NCBI GenBank assembly: GCA_900753715.1
Contig: CAAEAE010000038.1
Span: 1 to 7,537 of the forward strand
Source: an uncultured Roseburia sp.
GTDB lineage: Bacteria > Bacillota_A > Clostridia > Lachnospirales > Lachnospiraceae
Direction: 5' to 3'
DNA length: 7,537 nt
Shown: positions 1-5,842 of the stretch, piece after piece
How the letters are laid out: each line of letters starts with the position of its first letter
How positions within the stretch are numbered: the first letter of the stretch is position 1
Program-made: the position numbers and the translations under genes
The notes under the pieces: model-generated
Database searches by the model: none
What the model was told of the DNA's origin: nothing
The model's input: only the letters and a program-made list of their open reading frames with translations

Positions 1-651
1 CTTACCAGAATGTTAAAGGAACAGCGCCCGATGAAATTTTTTACCGTTCCGGGTGACCGTTTAAAAGAATTTGCAAAAGAAGCCAAGGCGAGAGGTATCT
101 TATATGTAGTCATCAAAGATAAGGTGAATCCGGACCAGACAGAGGTCATGGTATTTGCAGATGATGCAGCGAAGATGAATCGGGTATTAGACCGGATGAA
201 TCTGGATTTTGTAAAAGCAGAATCAGGCTCTATGGTTACAGAAGCAGTGGAAAAAGAGACTGCACCGGAAAAGGCAGAAAACCAGATGGAAAAAGAAACC
301 GGGGAGAATGTACGGACAGAGACCGTTGTCCTGCCGGAAGGCAAGATAGAATTTGAACTGGACGATGCGGAAGAAATGTTCCAGATCGGGGATGAGGCTT
401 TCCCGGAAGGAAATTTTACACAGGCGCAGGAGGGGGAAGAAAAGAATCCATCCGAACCTTTCTCGCGCAACAGAAATACTTCTTCCGATCGGGAAATTAG
501 CTGGAAAGAAAAGAATGAAAAACCATCTGTGCGGAAAGAACTCGGAGATATCCGCAAGGAACAGGAAGAGAAACGTAAGAGGCCGGACAGACGGAAAAAT
601 GCCAGAGAGAGCCGGAAGAAACGTAAGAATATGAAAACGAAAGGCAGGTAA
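1..651 (+). CDS. PcfB-like protein (DUF3801), 5' end outside window
   Basis: The frame is open from the first base, giving 216 visible residues. The first ATG (base 10) is probably internal, because PcfB family proteins normally carry an N-terminal segment of several dozen residues before the region seen here. The recognisable part is residues about 10-75, with the FFTVPGDRLKEFAKEAKARG and YVVIKDK segments and an alternating helix/strand pattern typical of DUF3801. After residue 80 the protein is low complexity: first acidic (many E and D, to about residue 140), then strongly basic to the end (KRKRPDRRK, SRKKRKNMKTKGR). In pCF10 of Enterococcus, pcfB lies directly before the coupling protein gene pcfC; its biochemical role is not settled. 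I infer a cytoplasmic accessory role in DNA processing or substrate docking. The stop overlaps the next ATG by one base (TAATG), implying coupled translation. Confidence 0.82.
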   Translation, partial: LTRMLKEQRPMKFFTVPGDRLKEFAKEAKARGILYVVIKDKVNPDQTEVMVFADDAAKMNRVLDRMNLDFVKAESGSMVTEAVEKETAPEKAENQMEKETGENVRTETVVLPEGKIEFELDDAEEMFQIGDEAFPEGNFTQAQEGEEKNPSEPFSRNRNTSSDREISWKEKNEKPSVRKELGDIRKEQEEKRKRPDRRKNARESRKKRKNMKTKGR

Positions 652-1631
652 TGTATATGGATTTAACAGATATGATTTCAGGGGGAACGGAAGAACAGCA
701 GGTTCCTGAACAGAAATTGACGAAAGAAGAATATGCAGCCAAAAAACAGCAGGAAAGAGAAGAGGTATGGGCTGAAGTAGATTCACAGGCACAGGGAGTT
801 TTTCAGGATGGAGAAAAACTGAAAGGCTTTCTGGACTTTATGGCAGAGTGTAATACCCAGAGAACACCGAATCTGCTTTTGATTTACGGACAGCATCCAG
901 ATTTTAAGGTGGTAAGGTCTTATGAACGCTGGAGAGAAGAACACCGTTCAGTAAAAGCAGGGGAGCATGGCATTACTTATATGATTTCCACTGAATACGA
1001 AAAAGACGGAGAAATGCGGAGAGGGTATACGATTGGAAAAGGATTTGACATCAGTCAGATGTCTGGAAAGCCATTGGAAGAACGCCCTCAGCGAAGTCTG
1101 ACAGAACTGATAGGAACTGTCTTAAAAGACCAGTCGGTACGTGTGCAGATTGAGGATGATCTGCCAGACAAAGTGCAGGCCCAGTACAATCCGAGATACC
1201 GTACCATTTATATCCGCAACGGAATGAGTGAAGTAACGACATTCCATGCACTGAACAGAGAACTGGCGTGTGCAGCACTGGACCAGCATACCGGAACCTA
1301 CAGCCGACAGAAAGTCAGTGCACAGGCTTATTGTGCAGCCTATGTGATTGCGAAACGTTATGGTGTAGATGTTACCGGATTCAATCTGGAGTATATTGCA
1401 CAGAGAAATGAATGTGGAAAGAAAGATCCACAGGAACTGAGAGACTTTTTAAATGATGTCCGTCAGGCTTCCTATAGTATCCGAAACCATATCGAACGCA
1501 ATTTTGGTGCAAAGGAACAGGAGTATGTAACCGATGAGTTCGCAATCGGAGACCCTGTAAAAACACCGGAAACCAAGGATGAAAAAGCATCTGGAAAAGA
1601 GAAAAAAGCAAAGAACCAGCCGGAACGATAA
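651..1631 (+). CDS. ArdC-like antirestriction-type protein with degenerate zincin motif
   Basis: A 326-residue soluble protein with no signal peptide or membrane segment. Residues about 45-135 resemble the ArdC N-terminal ssDNA-binding domain, with the characteristic stretch FLDFMAECNTQRTPNLLLIY (60-79), then a WREE...VKAGEHGITY segment and GYTIGKGFDISQ. Residues about 175-245 look like a gluzincin-type metallopeptidase fold, but where HELAH is expected the sequence is RELAC (203-207), and the following SAQAYCAAYVIAKRYGVD has Q where the third ligand E is usual. It is therefore probably not a zinc protease. The tail from about 300 is charged and lysine-rich. ArdC proteins protect incoming single-stranded DNA from restriction; that function is inferred here. 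The start at 651 overlaps the previous stop; ATG 657 is an alternative, with AGG eight bases upstream. Confidence 0.75.
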   Translation: MYMDLTDMISGGTEEQQVPEQKLTKEEYAAKKQQEREEVWAEVDSQAQGVFQDGEKLKGFLDFMAECNTQRTPNLLLIYGQHPDFKVVRSYERWREEHRSVKAGEHGITYMISTEYEKDGEMRRGYTIGKGFDISQMSGKPLEERPQRSLTELIGTVLKDQSVRVQIEDDLPDKVQAQYNPRYRTIYIRNGMSEVTTFHALNRELACAALDQHTGTYSRQKVSAQAYCAAYVIAKRYGVDVTGFNLEYIAQRNECGKKDPQELRDFLNDVRQASYSIRNHIERNFGAKEQEYVTDEFAIGDPVKTPETKDEKASGKEKKAKNQPER

Positions 1632-1666
1632 AAGTGAAAAAGTTGGACGGTTGGAGTAGCTATTAC

Positions 1667-1671
1667 GGAGG
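1667..1671 (+). promoter_or_regulatory. First of two Shine-Dalgarno sites before the small unknown gene
   Basis: GGAGG lies nine bases before ATG 1681, which would add 11 residues to the next protein. A second, stronger site lies at 1698-1705 before ATG 1714 in the same frame, so two starts are possible. Confidence 0.5.
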
Positions 1672-1697
1672 TCTTGTGATATGGTTGGTGTAACAAA

Positions 1698-1705
1698 AAA
1701 GGAGG
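1698..1705 (+). promoter_or_regulatory. Shine-Dalgarno site deciding the start at 1714
   Basis: AAAGGAGG lies eight bases before ATG 1714, the best ribosome binding site in this intergenic region. It favours 1714 over the in-frame ATG at 1681, whose extension would merely translate this site. Confidence 0.75.
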
Positions 1706-1713
1706 TCAGCCAG

Positions 1714-2025
1714 ATGACAAAATACTATTTGAAGATGGATAACATTATGAAAAATATGTTCGTGGTGGCACTGAATGATGAGCTACAGGCGCAGAGTGAG
1801 CAGGATGAATGTTTGGAAGAAACGAAAGCTCTTCTGAAAAAAGTAAGTGAATACGACCTCGCTCAGAAACGACTGCAGATTACAGCCGGGGAACAAAGGC
1901 AGATCCGTAAGGCACTGAACAGACTCAGAAGTAAATATCTTGCAGCCGGAAGATACAGTGATGGAATAGATAAAGTTATTATTCAGGTTGCAAAACCGAA
2001 TACTAGCAGACACATGTTCTGGTAG
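1714..2025 (+). CDS. Small conserved-looking protein of unknown function (103 aa)
   Basis: I do not recognise this family. The 103-residue product begins MTKYYLKMDNIMKNMFVVAL and is mostly charged and helix-forming. Residues about 22-75 (ELQAQSEQDECLEETKALLK, then a region rich in Q, R and K) look like one or two long amphipathic helices with coiled-coil character. The C-terminus (DKVIIQVAKPNTSRHMFW) has a short strand-like segment and ends on aromatic residues. There is no signal peptide or membrane helix, so it is probably cytoplasmic. I chose ATG 1714 for its AAAGGAGG at eight bases; ATG 1681 in the same frame would give 114 residues and has its own GGAGG. Its place between the ArdC-like and DUF4314 genes suggests an accessory role in transfer, which is inference only. 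Confidence 0.75.
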   Translation: MTKYYLKMDNIMKNMFVVALNDELQAQSEQDECLEETKALLKKVSEYDLAQKRLQITAGEQRQIRKALNRLRSKYLAAGRYSDGIDKVIIQVAKPNTSRHMFW

Positions 2026-2041
2026 AGAAAGGAGTGGTTGA

Positions 2042-2320
2042 TTGGTCATTTATTCAAGAGAAAAAGTGGCAAGACTTAGAGAACAGTATCCGGCAGGAAC
2101 AAGAATCTGTCTGAATTCGATGGATGGAGAAGCGGGTATGCCGCAGGGACTGGAAGGAACTGTGCAGTATGTGGATGATGCAGGCCAGCTTGGTGTTAAG
2201 TGGGACAACGGCAGAAGTCTCTCACTGATACCGGGAGTGGATTCCTTTCATAAGAAAGAAGGACAGGGACATCCAGAAGAAAAGCCACGCAAGAAAAGAG
2301 AATCTGACTTGCAGAGATAA
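2042..2320 (+). CDS. DUF4314 domain protein (92 aa)
   Basis: The 92-residue product starts at TTG 2042, seven bases after AAAGGAG (2028-2034); an in-frame TGA at 2039 excludes any earlier start. Residues about 5-65 match the DUF4314 pattern: REKVARLREQYPAGTRICL, then MPQGLEGTVQYVDDAGQLGV and KWDNGRSLSLIPGVDSF, which looks like a small beta-barrel (SH3- or KOW-like) fold. The rest is a charged tail (EEKPRKKRESDLQR). DUF4314 genes are common beside the coupling protein gene in Clostridial ICEs, but their function is unknown; a small nucleic-acid or protein binding role would be a guess. The stop codon TAA (2318-2320) overlaps the inferred start of VirD4 by three bases. Confidence 0.85.
   Translation: MVIYSREKVARLREQYPAGTRICLNSMDGEAGMPQGLEGTVQYVDDAGQLGVKWDNGRSLSLIPGVDSFHKKEGQGHPEEKPRKKRESDLQR
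2317..2320 (+). promoter_or_regulatory. ATAA stop/start junction, probable altered ATGA overlap
   Basis: The DUF4314 frame ends in TAA at 2318-2320, and the VirD4 frame has ATA at 2317-2319. If base 2319 were G, this would be the standard ATGA overlap: DUF4314 would still stop (TGA) and VirD4 would start with ATG. The upstream bases show no strong Shine-Dalgarno site, which fits re-initiation by ribosomes ending DUF4314. Confidence 0.5.
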
Positions 2321-4068
2321 GTACAAAAAAGCAGGACTGGGTTCTGTATCTTGTCTTTCTGCCATTTGTCTGGTGGGCGGCAGCGATTACCGCTTGTGCC
2401 ATTACACCGGATAAGAATTTTATTCAAATCTTAGAAACGCTGAGCGAAAAACTCGAACAGCCGTTTTTTATCACGTATACACCGTATACGTTCAAATGTA
2501 TTCTGATATTCACAGCAGCCTATTTCTTAGGCATTGGTATTTATGAATCCCAAAAAAGAAATTATAGAAGAGGCGTGGAACATGGTTCCGCAAAATGGGG
2601 CAACGTGTCCGAAATCTGCAGACGTTACTGCGAAAAGCAGTACACGAATAATCTGCTTCTGACACAGCATTTCCGCATGGGACTGGATGGATATAAGCAT
2701 AAACGAAATTTAAATGTGCTGGTAGTCGGAGGTTCCGGGGCAGGAAAGAGCCGGACCTATGCGATTCCGAACATCATGCAGTGCAACTGCTCGATGGTGA
2801 TCACAGATCCGAAAGCGGAACTTCTGCGCAAAACAGGAGGTGTTCTGGAACGGAATGGATATGAAGTCCGGGTTTTTGATTTGATCAATCCGGAGACTTC
2901 CTGGTGTTATAATCCGTTTGCGTATGTCCGGGATGACAAGGATGTGCTGAAACTAATTAACAACCTGATCCGCAACACGACACCGAAAGGTGCACAAAGC
3001 TCGGACCCGTTCTGGGAAAAGTCAGAGACTGCACTTTTACAGGCACTTATGCTGTATTTACTGCATGAAGCTCCACCGGAAGAACAGAACTTCCCGATGA
3101 TCATGGAAATGCTTGGAAGCGCACAGGTCAAAGAAGATGATGAGGATTACCAGTCACCATTGGACATTTTGTTTGAAAGACTGGAAATGCGGGACCCAGA
3201 GAGTATTGCGGTCAAGCAGTATGCCATTTATAAGCAGGCGGCCGGAAAGACCGCAAAGTCTATTTTGATATCGGTTGGTGTCCGTCTGGCAGCGTTCAAT
3301 CTGAAACAAATCGCCAACCTGACCTGTACGGACGAACTGGATTTATACAGTATCGGGGAGAAAAAAGTAGCACTGTTTTGCTGTATTCCGGATGCAGACA
3401 CCAGCATGAATTATCTGGTCGGCATGATTTACAGTAATCTGTTTCAGACACTGTATTATGTGGCAGATCGGAAGTACGGAGGAAGGCTTCCGATTCCGGT
3501 ACACTGCATTATGGATGAATGGCCAAACGTAGCCTTGCCGGATGATTTTGACAAGATTCTGGCAACCATGCGTTCCAGAGGGATTTCCTGCAGTATCATC
3601 ATCCAGAACATTGCACAGATGAAAGCCTTATTTAAAGACTCGTATGAGAGTCTGATCGGCAACTGCGATGAATTTTTATATCTGGGTGGAAATGAAAAAG
3701 AAGGACATAAGTATGTCTCGGAATTATTGGGAAAAGAGACATTGGATACCAATACCTACGGACAGACAAAAGGGCGTAGCGGCAGCTATTCGGTGAATTA
3801 TCAGCAGACAGGAAGGGAACTTTTAACACCGGATGAAATACGGCTTTTAGATAACCGCAAAGCGATTTTGTTTATTCGTGGGGAGCGTCCGATCATGGAC
3901 GATAAATATGATTTAAAAAAGCATGTGAATTTCAGATACACAGAGGACGGTGGTGCATCGCCTTATGATTATGCGAAAACACCACTGGCTCACGACGACC
4001 TAAAGATTGACATTAACAGATTAGACGATTACGAACTGCTGTCTACCGAGGACATCCTTGGTGAATAG
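2317..4068 (+). CDS. virD4: VirD4-type type IV secretion coupling ATPase (start uncertain, apparent ATA)
   Basis: The inner-membrane coupling protein hands the relaxase-DNA complex to the secretion channel and hydrolyses ATP. From 2317 the product has 583 residues. Two membrane helices come first (about 8-29, rich in F, V, W and A, and 60-76), followed by RRGVEHGSAKWG. Walker A is GGSGAGKS (138-145), then VITDPKAE (161-168). Walker B is IMDEW with acidic pair D400-E401, followed by the TMRSRGISCSIIIQN segment. The C-terminus is acidic. In this frame no ATG, GTG or TTG lies between the stop at 2305 and GTG 2575. Starting at GTG 2575 would give 497 residues, delete both helices and have no correctly spaced ribosome binding site. 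The codon at 2317 is ATA, at the usual ATGA-overlap position; translation from there would read MSTKKQDW. An alternative is a sequence error. The family assignment is firm; the start is not. Confidence 0.9.
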   Translation: MSTKKQDWVLYLVFLPFVWWAAAITACAITPDKNFIQILETLSEKLEQPFFITYTPYTFKCILIFTAAYFLGIGIYESQKRNYRRGVEHGSAKWGNVSEICRRYCEKQYTNNLLLTQHFRMGLDGYKHKRNLNVLVVGGSGAGKSRTYAIPNIMQCNCSMVITDPKAELLRKTGGVLERNGYEVRVFDLINPETSWCYNPFAYVRDDKDVLKLINNLIRNTTPKGAQSSDPFWEKSETALLQALMLYLLHEAPPEEQNFPMIMEMLGSAQVKEDDEDYQSPLDILFERLEMRDPESIAVKQYAIYKQAAGKTAKSILISVGVRLAAFNLKQIANLTCTDELDLYSIGEKKVALFCCIPDADTSMNYLVGMIYSNLFQTLYYVADRKYGGRLPIPVHCIMDEWPNVALPDDFDKILATMRSRGISCSIIIQNIAQMKALFKDSYESLIGNCDEFLYLGGNEKEGHKYVSELLGKETLDTNTYGQTKGRSGSYSVNYQQTGRELLTPDEIRLLDNRKAILFIRGERPIMDDKYDLKKHVNFRYTEDGGASPYDYAKTPLAHDDLKIDINRLDDYELLSTEDILGE

Positions 4069-4098
4069 CAGTTTTTTGATGGATTGGAGTGATGTGTA

Positions 4099-4473
4099 TT
4101 GAAGAAACTTCTCACAGGAGAAAAAAATAGAACAAAAAAGAATACAACTGAAAAAATGATAACCCCGATGCCGATGGGGAGAAAACAGAAAAAGTGGATG
4201 AGCCTTTATATGGCACTGGTACTGACCGTAACGGTTGGAGCAACGACCGCATTCGCAGCCGGAGATCCGTTGTCCGTTATCAATAACCTGTCTACCTTTA
4301 TTTTTTCTCTGATTCGTGCGATCGGTTTGATTTTGCTTGGATTTGGTGTTGTGCAGGTTGGTCTGTCTTTAAAAAGCCATGATCCAAGCCAGAGGGCAAA
4401 TGGATTTCTGACACTAGCCGGAGGGGTAATTATTACGTTCGCCAAAGAAATCCTCGATTTGATTATGGCGTAA
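4099..4473 (+). CDS. Maff2 family small membrane protein, VirB2/pilin-like
   Basis: A 124-residue protein starting at TTG 4099, nine bases after GGAG (4086-4089). The first 34 residues are basic and polar (MKKLLTGEKNRTKK..., MGRKQKKW). A hydrophobic stretch (35-51) follows, then a signal peptidase-like site AFA|AG at about 53/54. The mature part has a helix at about 64-91 (FIFSLIRAIGLILLGFGVVQ), the polar loop KSHDPSQRANG (92-102) and a second hydrophobic helix at 103-123. This loop and its flanks are the hallmark of Maff2 proteins. Size, signal peptide, two helices and position before a VirB6-like gene resemble VirB2/TrbC pilins; that equivalence is inference. Homologues I recall are usually shorter at the N-terminus, so starts at ATG 4156 or 4198 are possible but lack a good ribosome binding site. 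Confidence 0.87.
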   Translation: MKKLLTGEKNRTKKNTTEKMITPMPMGRKQKKWMSLYMALVLTVTVGATTAFAAGDPLSVINNLSTFIFSLIRAIGLILLGFGVVQVGLSLKSHDPSQRANGFLTLAGGVIITFAKEILDLIMA

Positions 4474-4503
4474 GCCTCTTTGAAAAAATATATCAGGAAA
4501 CAG

Positions 4504-4527
4504 CAGGAGTGCCGGAAGGTACTCCTG
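4504..4527 (+). promoter_or_regulatory. Strong intergenic hairpin with GGAA tetraloop
   Basis: CAGGAGTGCC (4504-4513) pairs with GGTACTCCTG (4518-4527) over ten base pairs, one of them G-U, closing a GGAA (GNRA) loop. The bases after it (TATTCAAAAATAT) are not a T-run, so it does not look like an intrinsic terminator. It lies 30 bases after the maff2 stop and 19 bases before the next gene's Shine-Dalgarno site, in the only larger gap of the channel genes. It could stabilise the maff2 mRNA 3' end or mark a processing site. Confidence 0.7.
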
Positions 4528-4546
4528 TATTCAAAAATATGTTTAA

Positions 4547-4554
4547 GGAGGTGA
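4547..4554 (+). promoter_or_regulatory. Shine-Dalgarno site for the TTG start at 4561
   Basis: GGAGGTGA matches the anti-Shine-Dalgarno sequence over eight bases. The TTG at 4561 is nine bases after GGAGG and opens the TrbL frame, so the weak start codon is backed by a near-perfect site. Confidence 0.8.
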
Positions 4555-4560
4555 GAGTTT

Positions 4561-5403
4561 TTGAGTGATAACTGGATTGTACAGAATCTAAACTCAGCAC
4601 TATCCACATGGAGTGAAAAGATGGCAGAACTGTGGACTCTGCTGACTGAAAATCCGGCAACTTTTAAGGGCGGCGGCATCTGGCGGATTATGGTAAATAT
4701 TAATGATGCACTGACAGCCATTGCTTATGGATTACTGGTATTATTTTTCGCAGCCGGAATCATTAAAACGTGTGGCAGTTTTACAGATCTGAAAAAGCCG
4801 GAACATGTGCTAAAAGCATTTATCCGGTTTGCACTTGCTCAGGGAGCAATTACATACGGGATGGAACTTATGCAGGCACTGTTTTCCATTGTGCAGGGAA
4901 TCGTGACAACCGTAATGAGTGGCTCCAGTATGGCAGGAAGCGTGACGGAACTGCCAACGGAGATTGTAGATAAGATTGAGAGCGTGGGAATGCTGGAATC
5001 CATTCCGTTGTGGATTGTTACACTGCTTGGCAGTCTGCTGATCACTGTATTGTCATTTGTAATGATCCTGACAGTGTATGGCAGAATGTTCAAAATCTAT
5101 ATGTATACGGCAATCGCCCCGATTCCGATTTCCTCATTTGCAGGAGAACCCACGCAGTCCATTGGAAAGAACTTTATCCGTTCTTATATAGGCGTATGTC
5201 TGGAAGGGGCAATTATTGCACTGGCATGTATTATCTTTTCTGCTTATGCAGCAAGCCCTCCGGCTGTCGGAGATACGGAGTTGAGTGCAGTTACAATCGT
5301 GTGGAACTATGTCGGAGAACTGGTATTTAATTTACTGGTGCTGGTTGGAGCAATTAAGGCATCTGACCGTATTGTCAGAGAAATGATGGGACTTGGAGGT
5401 TAA
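4561..5403 (+). CDS. TrbL/VirB6-like polytopic channel protein
   Basis: A 280-residue integral membrane protein, probably part of the inner-membrane translocation channel beside VirD4 and VirB4. Hydrophobic segments lie at about 46-69, 88-115, 149-173, 178-192, 209-229 and 247-266. The stretch MFKIYMYTAIAPIPISSFAG (176-195), followed by IGKNFIRSYIGVCLEGA, is the conserved core of this family in Gram-positive ICEs and corresponds to the TrbL/VirB6 signature region. There is no cleavable signal peptide; the N-terminal 40 residues are amphipathic (WIVQNLNSALSTWSEKMAEL). The TTG start is set by GGAGGTGA upstream. The last codons (LGG stop) contain the ribosome binding site of the next gene. VirB6 homologues vary greatly in sequence, so the functional match rests on topology and gene order as well as on the motif. 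Confidence 0.88.
   Translation: MSDNWIVQNLNSALSTWSEKMAELWTLLTENPATFKGGGIWRIMVNINDALTAIAYGLLVLFFAAGIIKTCGSFTDLKKPEHVLKAFIRFALAQGAITYGMELMQALFSIVQGIVTTVMSGSSMAGSVTELPTEIVDKIESVGMLESIPLWIVTLLGSLLITVLSFVMILTVYGRMFKIYMYTAIAPIPISSFAGEPTQSIGKNFIRSYIGVCLEGAIIALACIIFSAYAASPPAVGDTELSAVTIVWNYVGELVFNLLVLVGAIKASDRIVREMMGLGG
5395..5399 (+). promoter_or_regulatory. Shine-Dalgarno site inside the end of the TrbL-like gene
   Basis: GGAGG forms part of the final codons of the preceding gene and lies eight bases before ATG 5408. An in-frame TTG at 5393 overlaps this site and so is not a credible start. Confidence 0.8.
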
Positions 5404-5407
5404 AAAT

Positions 5408-5839
5408 ATGGATACAAAGAAAACATTAAGATATAACTGGGAATTCGGACGTGAGACAGTAGCGATACGAGTGAGCTCTTATCGGAACAATGGAAATTTA
5501 TATGTAGGACTCTGCCATAAGGAAGGGAGAGACTGGGAAGATTTTGGAGATGTAACCATTAATCTGCCCTATCAGTTCTTAGAGCCAAATGAGGCTTTTA
5601 TAACAGGAGATTTTACCAAGGATATGCTTCATTTTATCAAGGAACATAAACTTGGAAAAGTGTTGAATGAAACAGGAAGATCAGGATATGCAACCTATCA
5701 GAAGGTAGCGTTTGATCTAGCAAGACTTGCGGAATTTGATCCGGAAGGCGTTGCAGAACACTGTAGATTTGCCGGGATAGAAGTACCGAAAGAAAAACCA
5801 CAGAAAACGAAGAAACAAAGCAGAGGAAAGGAGCGATAA
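5408..5839 (+). CDS. DUF4313 family protein of unknown function (143 aa)
   Basis: A 143-residue soluble protein with no membrane helix or signal. The start at ATG 5408 is set by GGAGG at 5395-5399 and lies four bases after the previous stop. The N-terminal half is beta-rich (LRYNWEFGRETVAIRVSSY, LYVGLCHKEG, WEDFGDVTINLP). A helical middle follows (NEAFITGDFTKDMLHFIKEH, then LGKVLNETGRSGYATYQKVA and FDLARLAEFDPEGV), and the tail is basic (KEKPQKTKKQSRGKER). This arrangement and the L-P-Y-Q-F-L-E-P-N-E-A-F-I turn fit DUF4313, known mainly from Clostridial conjugative elements. Function is unknown. Its position between the VirB6-like and VirB3-like genes suggests a cytoplasmic partner of the channel or its ATPase; that is inference. 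The final codons double as the ribosome binding site of the next gene. Confidence 0.83.
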   Translation: MDTKKTLRYNWEFGRETVAIRVSSYRNNGNLYVGLCHKEGRDWEDFGDVTINLPYQFLEPNEAFITGDFTKDMLHFIKEHKLGKVLNETGRSGYATYQKVAFDLARLAEFDPEGVAEHCRFAGIEVPKEKPQKTKKQSRGKER

Positions 5840-5842
5840 GTT

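Noticed and set aside
223..792. 189-codon open frame on the minus strand, rich in F, L and S
   Set aside because: It is antisense to the purine-rich, charged tail of the PcfB-like gene, which naturally gives a hydrophobic open frame; there is no ribosome binding site and it crosses two well-supported genes.
2290..2320. Programmed -1 frameshift fusing DUF4314 to VirD4
   Set aside because: The VirD4 frame is closed by TGA at 2305, so slippage could occur only in TTG CAG AGA, which is not a slippery sequence.
2575..4068. VirD4 starting at GTG 2575 as the full gene
   Set aside because: It removes two in-frame membrane helices typical of VirD4 and begins within a conserved segment (RRGVEHGSAKWG), with AGG only one base before the GTG.
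4478..4535. Internal promoter (TTGAAA at 4480) before the TrbL-like gene
   Set aside because: No -10-like hexamer lies about 17 bases downstream; the bases there are GC-containing and enter the hairpin.
4504..4540. Intrinsic terminator after maff2
   Set aside because: The stem is strong, but the following bases are TATTCAAAAATAT with no T-run, and the operon clearly continues.
4206..4721. 171-codon open frame on the minus strand across maff2 and the start of the TrbL-like gene
   Set aside because: It covers two recognised genes and the intergenic hairpin, has no family resemblance and is best seen as a shadow.
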